The position numbers and the translations under genes are program-made. This document shows positions 57,544 through 64,000 of a DNA stretch of 64,000 nt, piece after piece. Under the pieces are notes generated by a model, which saw nothing but the letters and a program-made list of their open reading frames with translations, did not search any database and was not told the DNA's origin. Where the stretch lies: the NCBI RefSeq assembly GCF_050003625.1, contig NC_134398.1, positions 99,861,479 to 99,925,478 on the forward strand, in the 5' to 3' direction. The first letter of the stretch is position 1. Each line of letters opens with the position of its first letter. This DNA is from Haematobia irritans. Its lineage: Eukaryota; Arthropoda; Insecta; Diptera; Muscidae.

Positions 57544-59959
57544 ATTATTAAGATATTAATTTATGAAAGAATAGTTTTAATATCAATTAAATTTTTTTTA
57601 ATTAAATTGACTAAACCAGAATAAACAAAACAAGTATATACGGCCGTAAGTTCGGCCAGGCCGAAGCTTATGTACCCTCCATCCATGCTTCGAAACTTCT
57701 TCTAAACACTGCCATCCACAATCGAATGACCTATGTTGCGGTAACGCTTGCTGATGGCAAGGTATCTTAAAACCTCCTAACACCATCTTCTAAATTGTAT
57801 GTAAGTCCATACGTTGTATATATTAAATCAAAAAAGATCGATCCAATACGTATATAATTCAGTTTGAAAAAGTAGAAATAAAATTTTAACAAAATTTTCT
57901 ATAGAAATAAAATTTTCACAAAATTTTCTATAGAAATAAAAATTTTGACAAAATTTTCTATAGAAAGAAAATTTTGACAAAAATTTCTACAGAAATAAAA
58001 TTTTAAAAAAATTTTCTATAGAAATAAAATATTGGTAGATTATTTTGGCTCGAGTGGCAACCATGATTATGAACCGAATAAAATTTGAACAAAATTTTCT
58101 ATAGAAATAAAATTTTGACAAAATTTTCTATAGAAATAAAATTTTGGTAGATTATTTTTGGCTCTAGTGGCAACCATGATTATGAACCGATATGGACCAA
58201 TTTTTGTGTGATTGGACCAATTCTGCAACGGTTGTTAAAGATCATATACTAACACCATGTTCCAAATTACAACCGGATTGGAAGAAATTTGCTTCCCTTG
58301 GAGACTTCGCAAGCCAAATCTGGGGATCGGTTTATATGGGGGCTATATATAATTATGAACCGATGTGGACCAATTTCTGCATGGTTGTTAGAGACCATAT
58401 ACCAATATAATGTACCAAATTTCAGGCGGATCGGATGAAATTTGCTTCTCTTTGAGGCTCCGCAACCCAAATCTGGGGATCGGTTTATATGGGCGCTATA
58501 TATAATTATGGACCGATGTGGACCAATTTTTGCATGGTTGTTAGAGACCATATACCAACATCATGTACCAAATTTCAGCCGGATCGGATGAAATTTGCTT
58601 CTCTTTGAGGCTCCGCAAGCCAAATCTGGGGATCGGTTTATATGGGGCCTGTATATAATTATGGACCGATGTGGACCAATTTTTGCATGATTGTTAGAGA
58701 CCATATACCAACACCATGTACCAAATTTCAGCCGGATCGGATGAAATATGCTTCTCTTGGAGGCTCCACAAGCCAAATCTGGGGATCGGTTTATATGGGG
58801 GCTATATATAATTAAGGACCGATATGGACCAATTTTTGCATGGTTGTTAGAGACCATATACCAACATCATGTACCAAATTTCAGCCGGATCGGATGAAAT
58901 TTTCTTCTCTTTGAGGCTCCGCAAGCCAAATCTGGGGATCGGTTTATATGGGGGCTATATATAATTATGGACCGATATGGACCAATTTTTGCATGGTTGT
59001 TAAAGACCATATACTAACACCATGTACCAAATTTCAGCCGGATCGGATGAAATATGCTTCTCTTGGAGGCTCCACAAGCCAAATCTGGGGATCGGTTTAT
59101 ATGGGGGCTATATATAATTAAGGACCGATATGGACCAATTTTTGCATGGTTGTTAGAGACCATATACCAACATCATGTACCAAATTTCAGCCGGATCGGA
59201 TGAAATTTGCTTCTCTTTTAGGCTCCGCAAGCCAAATCTGGGGATCGGTTTATATGGGGGCTATATGTAATTATGGACCGATGTGGACCAATTTTTACAT
59301 GGTTGCTAGAGATCATATACCAACACCATATACCAAATTTCAGCCGGATCGGGTGAAATATGCTTCTTTTAGAGGCTCCACAAGCCAAATCTGAGGGTCC
59401 CTTTATATGGGGGCTATACGTAAAACTGGACCGATATGGCCCATTTTCAATACCATCCGACCTACATCAATAACAACTACTTGTGCCAAGTTTCAAGTCG
59501 ATAGCTTGTTTCGTTCGGAAGTTAGCGTGATTTCAACAGACGGACGGACGGACGGACATGCTTAGATCGAATCAGAATTTCACCACAACCCAGAATATAT
59601 ATACTTTATGGGGTCTTAGAGCAATATTTCGATGTGTTACAAACGGAATGACAAAGTTAATATACCCCCATCCTACACCCTCAAAAAAAAATCGCTTCTT
59701 TAACATATGTTCCAAACATATTTTGCAGGAAGCACATATATTATTGCATACTGCCGAAACATTAATATGTTTGTTTTATGTGAACATATTATATGTTTGG
59801 AAGCATTTTGAGCCAAAAATATTATATGCTTGGAAGAATTTCCTAACATACTCGTAATTTTCACTTCCACGATTTTTTTAGTTATTGGCACCTTTCTCTG
59901 TAATACAAATAATGTTGAAGAAATTATTCACTTTTATAAATTTTTTAAATTTTACCTTT

Positions 59960-60033
59960 CGCCTGCACGGAGAATCGAACCGAGGACCATACAGTTTGTA
60001 AGCCAACACACTATCCACTGGGCTACATAGCTG
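59960..60033 (-). other. tRNA-like body 1 (complete MITE)
   Basis: Minus strand: CAGTGGATAGTGTGTTGGCT and B box GGTTCGATTCT (59971-59981). Same sequence class as 6808-6882. Confidence 0.6.
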
Positions 60034-60143
60034 TTATAGTCACCAGTAGATAATTATCGTTTTAAGTTACATTTATATAGCATAGTTTGCAGCGCCCACG
60101 AGCCTATGCAAACATAACATTATTTAACAGAAACATACATTTG

Positions 60144-60220
60144 TTTGCCACGTGGAGCAGTGGTTAGCATGTCTGCCTTGCATGCAAAGGGTCGTGGGTT
60201 CAATCCCTGCTCCGACCGAA
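60144..60220 (+). other. tRNA-like body 2 (complete MITE)
   Basis: Plus strand: GTGGAGCAGTGGTTAGCATG, CTTGCATGC, B box GGTTCAATCCC (one change from consensus), followed by an 18-T run. Same class as the SINE heads and 6994-7068. Confidence 0.6.
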
Positions 60221-61464
60221 CATTTTTTTTTTTTTTTTTTAATTTACACATTTATATTTATACTATATTAATTTTTTTTAATGAAACTTCGAAATGTGTG
60301 TTATTAAAGATTTATAGTCAGTAACAGTGCTTGATATAAACGAAATTGACTGATTTTTGGATAAAATATTATTTTTTATTGCAAAAATAACAATCTTGTA
60401 ATAAAAAACTGTTTTTGTACAAAACTTTAAAATTTGGAAGGAATTCAAAAACTAACAAACGAAGAACGTGGAGTCGAGTATAAACATACATACATAATTT
60501 TATAATATAAACATAAATTTATTTAGGAGTGAACAGTTTTTTACTAGCATTTAACACCATCGCTCTAAAATTCCTTTTATTTTTCTTTAATAATTCATTT
60601 TAAAGAAAATAAACTTTTTAAATTGTTTTAGCTGTAAAACTCGAACTTAATGCCCGCTTTTATATTTGATGGTGTCCGTCAACTCCTCGTGGACTACTTT
60701 TTAATAAAGAGGAACTAAAGTTTGTTGTTTTACATTTTACTGTGTAATTTTTCACTATTTCCTCCTTATTTCATTTTACTGTCCCAACTCTAAAAAGAGT
60801 ATAGTGCCCTTTCGTTATTTTTATGAAGACCCCTGATTTCTTTTAACGAACCAAGAAAAAAATTGTGCCCATAATGCCAAAATGATAAACAAAACACATG
60901 TCCACACATACATAAAATGCTGCTCTCAAGGCGAAAACATAAGCTGTTTGTTTTTCAAATGTCTATTCTCTTGGTTCAGAATGTTTATTCTCTTTATTCA
61001 AATTAAATAATATTTAGACTTAAACATATCAAATTTTTGGCCTTATCTTAAAACAGTTTTCCGAAACAACATACAAGCGGTTTCACAGAAATTGTTGTCT
61101 TTTGACTCTTTTGCTGTGTTATATTGATATCTTTCGTCAACTCTCCCGGTTTCCATCTCTATTTCTCTCTATACTCTCTCTGTCGCTTTGAATAAAATAT
61201 CACAACATATGTATGTTTAGTCGAAATTTGTAAATTTATATATGTTTGTATTCACACATATGATTTTTATGAAACATTCATGCCCCAAACATAATATATT
61301 CTAACATATTAACATAGATGTCCCAAACATTTACTGTTAGTTCAGGAACATTACATGTTCGCACTTAAATATATTGTGGTTTAAAATCGTGCCCGAAACA
61401 CATTTTGTTTATATCGGAACATATGAAAAACATATTTTTCTAACAGTGTATGATGGAGGGTATA

Positions 61465-63287
61465 ATAATAAAGGAGCTTTAGTTATTAAACTAAATCATA
61501 AGGTCAACCACAGCATTATTTCATAAATATCAGACTTCAAACATTGGCAACCATCGGCAACTGCTACACAACCCAAGTAATTCGATTGGGCATTAAAGTC
61601 TTTAGTGGAACTTTGTGCGGTTTAGTTATTACTTGTTTAATTTTTATAAAAATGGAAAATCGTTAATAGGTTTTCAAATTCTGGGGGGGGGTCTAAAATT
61701 TTTCTGGGGGATCGAAGCCCCCTCCCCAGAGGCCTTTCTTTTAAATAAAAACAAACACATTTTTGACCAAGATAAGTCAAATTAAAACAATATTTTTGAT
61801 CACAAAATTGCTATAAACGTTTGGGCAACTTCTGCAAAGCGTCTCACGCAAGTGTCACTCAATTATAATAAGGTATGCTTGACAAAATTATTTGTTTGTA
61901 CTTATTCATAGAAGCATAAAATACAAAATAACCCGCAATTTTGGATTTAAAGACGATGAAAATTCATAAATTACATTTGCAATATATTTTACTGGGAATA
62001 TCAATATGTTTTTCTAAATGCGTTAAATGTTTTGCGTGCAGTCCTAGTTCCTCAAATTTGGGGCTTGGCTCTGAACTATTGTAAACAAAAGATAATTGGC
62101 CAGAAAGTGTAAGGACGATTTCATGGTTTTTACAAGTATTTTACAATTTGGTAGTGTTTCTTTAGATTGCAGAACATGAGTTTCTTCGTATTTCCTTAAC
62201 ATTTTGCCAATCTTAGAAAGAAAAAAGAATTGTGCCACATGTGATTATTGGTTTATATTTTGTAATAGACTTTTCCAATCTTTTATACTACAATTGCCAT
62301 ACCTTTAAAAATTTTTACTTACAGGAAATATTTCCAGTTAAAATCATAATTGAGTTTCGAAACAAATTTTCATTGAAATTTGATTTATCCAACAAATTTT
62401 TCAATCTAAATGGAGAATCCATTACGACCGAAATTTTGTATTAATCATTTTTTTAATTGACTATCAACGTCATTGATACTGAAATTTCATAATAGAAAAC
62501 AAACATTATTTGTAGTTAGTGGTGTAAGAACCATTTTCCGTAAATTGTCGACAATGGTATACACGAAAAATCGGATAGGAGAGCTTCTTTCATTCATTAA
62601 CCTGCTTTCTTGCCTGGCAACAACGCTATTAACGTGTACAGTAATCGTTTCATTTCGATATTGACTTGTCAAATAGTTAAAGTTTTCTGAAAAACCAACG
62701 TGGACTGGCTCGCTCTATTTGATTCGACTGCCATCCAATACGCATCGACCTTAAGGAATTTTAGAATTATAAAGTGAATTTATTGCCACGTGTACTTTTT
62801 CTTGGAAAAAATTCAACAGTGAATTATTTATATAAAAAAATTACCAGTCAAGGGTTGATGATTTTGGTGGAGCCAACCAGTTGATTGAATTTGTCATTTA
62901 TTTCAAAACTTTTTCTTTGAAATTGGACCTGATTTTTGGTTAAGTTTGGAAGGTAATTAATTTTTTTTTAAATTTTCTCAAACCCAGTCTAAACCGAGAA
63001 ATCTCCCACACGGAAGTGGATGTTACTTACATCTCGGGCAAATAATATCCACTGTGATAGAATCAAAAGCCACTTGCCCGGAACCAAATTTTGTTATACT
63101 ATTGATGAGCTAATGAACCCATGAGCAGCTCGTACGGCATTGTCCAAATAAATCATTGTAAATCTGCCAAAATTTGATGATCAGCTTTCCCTTAAACAGG
63201 CATTTAACACCGAAGCCAAGCCCTGTTGGCAAAAGAATCTTACTCTCAGACTTATGGTGCTTGGGGGACTGTGATCGTGGTCAACCA
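61465..63287. other. No gene seen
   Basis: Contains a G/C-tract relic near 61680-61730 like the CAAGGCCG hAT ends. It also has CACAACCCAAGTAATTCGAT at 61567, shared with the 153-bp-array element at 20027. A decayed CAATTAA-type block lies near 62330-62480. No exon, RNA gene or bounded element otherwise. Confidence 0.4.
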
Positions 63288-64000
63288 TGGTTAGGTTAGG
63301 TTAGGTTAAAGTGGCAGCCCGATTAAGATTCAGGCGCACTTAGACTATTCAGTCCATTGTGATACCACATTAACTAAAAGTACCTATTACATATGGGCTC
63401 TTCTAGTTTTAACCGCTGAACCTTCTTGATTATTTTTCTTTGTTGAACCAACCAGATTGTTCCAAAAACATTAGCAGACTGCTTAAGTTAAAGTTTTCCA
63501 GATCCGCCAGTAATCTGAAGCTATATGCTCCTAAAAGTTGCTTGCGCTTTACGCAAAATGCTGGACACTCACACAAGAGGTGTTTAATTGATTCTTTTTC
63601 CTCCACATCATGACAGCTCATACAATAGTCATTATACTTCGCGCCAATAGTTTTTGCAAAATCGCCTATCAGGCAGCGACCCGTTATAGCAGATATCAGG
63701 AGTGATATCTGACGTCTCGAGAATATTAGCATATCTAGTGTGCGGTTTAAGTTGAAATGGGGCCATATTTGCTTGGTGTCGTTACAACCCTTGCAATTCT
63801 CCCATCGAACATTTGCCATCATAACAGTCTTCTCACGCAGCATGAGCTTGCAGGTAGCTAGGGGCATACCAACAAATTCTAGTTCCCCTGGAATATGTAC
63901 GGTAGTCCCTTGCCTTGCCAACTCATCCGCTTCGCAGTTCCCCGGTATGTTCCTATGACCAGGCACCCATATTAGGTGAATATTGTACTGCTCAGCCATC
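63288..64000 (-). mobile_element. RNase-H LINE, 3' part (runs off window)
   Basis: 3' tail at the left edge (TTAGG repeats at 63290-63307 on the plus strand), 3' UTR to 63429, then ORF2. The element continues beyond 64000, so its length is unknown. Confidence 0.88.
63430..64000 (-). CDS. LINE ORF2 C-terminus (RNase H end and knuckle)
   Basis: 189 open codons on the minus strand, partial at the window edge. It starts inside RNase H (IHLIWVPGHRNIPGNCEADE with the conserved H and the last catalytic D, then LARQG). A linker and a cysteine/histidine region follow (CKGC, YCMSCHDVEEKESIKH, LLCECPAFC), ending FNKEK. This order (RNase H then CCHC-type end) is known in I/LOA/R1-like LINEs. No stops or frameshifts are visible, so this is the best-preserved copy of the family here. 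Function: RNA removal during target-primed reverse transcription. Confidence 0.88.
   Translation of the reverse strand, partial: MAEQYNIHLIWVPGHRNIPGNCEADELARQGTTVHIPGELEFVGMPLATCKLMLREKTVMMANVRWENCKGCNDTKQIWPHFNLNRTLDMLIFSRRQISLLISAITGRCLIGDFAKTIGAKYNDYCMSCHDVEEKESIKHLLCECPAFCVKRKQLLGAYSFRLLADLENFNLSSLLMFLEQSGWFNKEK

Larger units (their letters stand above)
59676..61448 (+). mobile_element. tRNA-bearing MITE, complete copy
   Basis: 1773 bp, ends CACCCTCAAAAAAAAATCG and inverted CACTGTTAGAAAAATATG, with TA on both sides (59674-59675 and 61449-61450). Subterminal ACATATGTTCC motifs at both ends. Two tRNA-like bodies point away from each other (59960-60033 minus; 60144-60220 plus). No transposase. 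Fragments at 773-1065, 6660-7400 and 41722-43136. Confidence 0.85.
57627..61464 (+). repeat. 153-bp-array element split by a MITE
   Basis: Starts AAAACAAGTATATACGGCC, then a CTATAGAAATAAAATTTTG array (57880-58160). The cleanest 153-bp array follows: TGGGGATCGG at 58321, 58474, 58627, 58780, 58933, 59086 and 59239, every step exactly 153 bp. A GGAC microsatellite comes next, then the 3' end, cut at 59675 by the 1.77-kb MITE and completed at 61449-61464. Confidence 0.88.

Noticed and set aside
58300..59400. CRISPR array
   Set aside because: Units are contiguous 153-bp repeats without spacers, in a eukaryotic genome.
63288..63310. TTAGG telomere repeat
   Set aside because: It is the short tandem tail of the RNase-H LINE, found at other internal copies with target-site duplications.

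Overview
This window looks like intron or intergenic DNA from a repeat-rich dipteran genome, most likely a calyptrate (muscid-type) fly. The evidence is the AT-rich background, a spliced eukaryotic exon, many TE families with correct target-site duplications (TSDs), tRNA-headed SINEs, long TA microsatellites, and no bacterial gene organisation. The species assignment is inference. The only convincing host coding sequence is one 93-codon exon of a TTLL-type tubulin glutamylase (5755-6033, + strand). Nearly everything else is nested transposable-element DNA, mostly dead. One transposase gene, of DD41D mariner type, is still open from end to end (11298-12383). || Layout. 1-3.2 kb: 153-bp-array element, a tRNA-bearing MITE fragment, a LINE RT remnant and a decayed Helitron Rep/helicase. 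3.9-5 kb: dead mariner. 5.7-6 kb: TTLL exon. 6.7-7.4 kb: MITE with two tRNA-like bodies. 7.9-9.5 kb: 5'-truncated RNase-H-type LINE. 10.08-15.05 kb: three-level nest (mariner, containing a hAT, containing the intact DD41D element), every level bounded by TIRs and a matching TSD. 15.3-16.2 kb: 242-bp MITE and a SINE. 16.757-27.839 kb: an 11-kb inverted-repeat (foldback-like) unit with a CGTA TSD, inserted in frame into a piggyBac-like coding segment. Its two ~3-kb arms carry repeated exon-like cassettes and have themselves received a Penelope-like element with a hammerhead ribozyme, hAT elements, 153-bp-array elements and a piggyBac MITE. 27.9-34.1 kb: two Helitron 3' ends, one copy split by a hAT and flanked by ~470-bp direct repeats. 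34.2-36.7 kb: BEL/Pao gag remnant broken by two hAT-type elements, SINEs and a 144-bp LINE tail. 37.1-43.6 kb: MITEs, an LTR-retroelement remnant, long (TA)n tracts, a split Tc1 and mariner pieces. 44.0-57.0 kb: several MITE families with TA TSDs, an inverted pair of 1.4-kb elements, and a solo copy of the foldback arm. 57.6-61.5 kb: 153-bp-array element split by a complete 1.77-kb tRNA-bearing MITE. 63.3-64 kb: LINE 3' end that runs off the window. || Relationships. The tRNA-derived SINEs end in the same 3' tail as the RNase-H LINE, so that LINE is the likely source of their mobilising machinery. Several elements occur in filled and empty states within the window, which gives a relative order of insertions. 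The strongest signals for follow-up are the hammerhead ribozymes in the Penelope-like terminal repeats, the foldback unit with its exon-like cassettes, the divergent tRNA-like pairs inside a DNA-transposon-like element, and the constant 153-bp (51-codon) period in two diverged repeat families.
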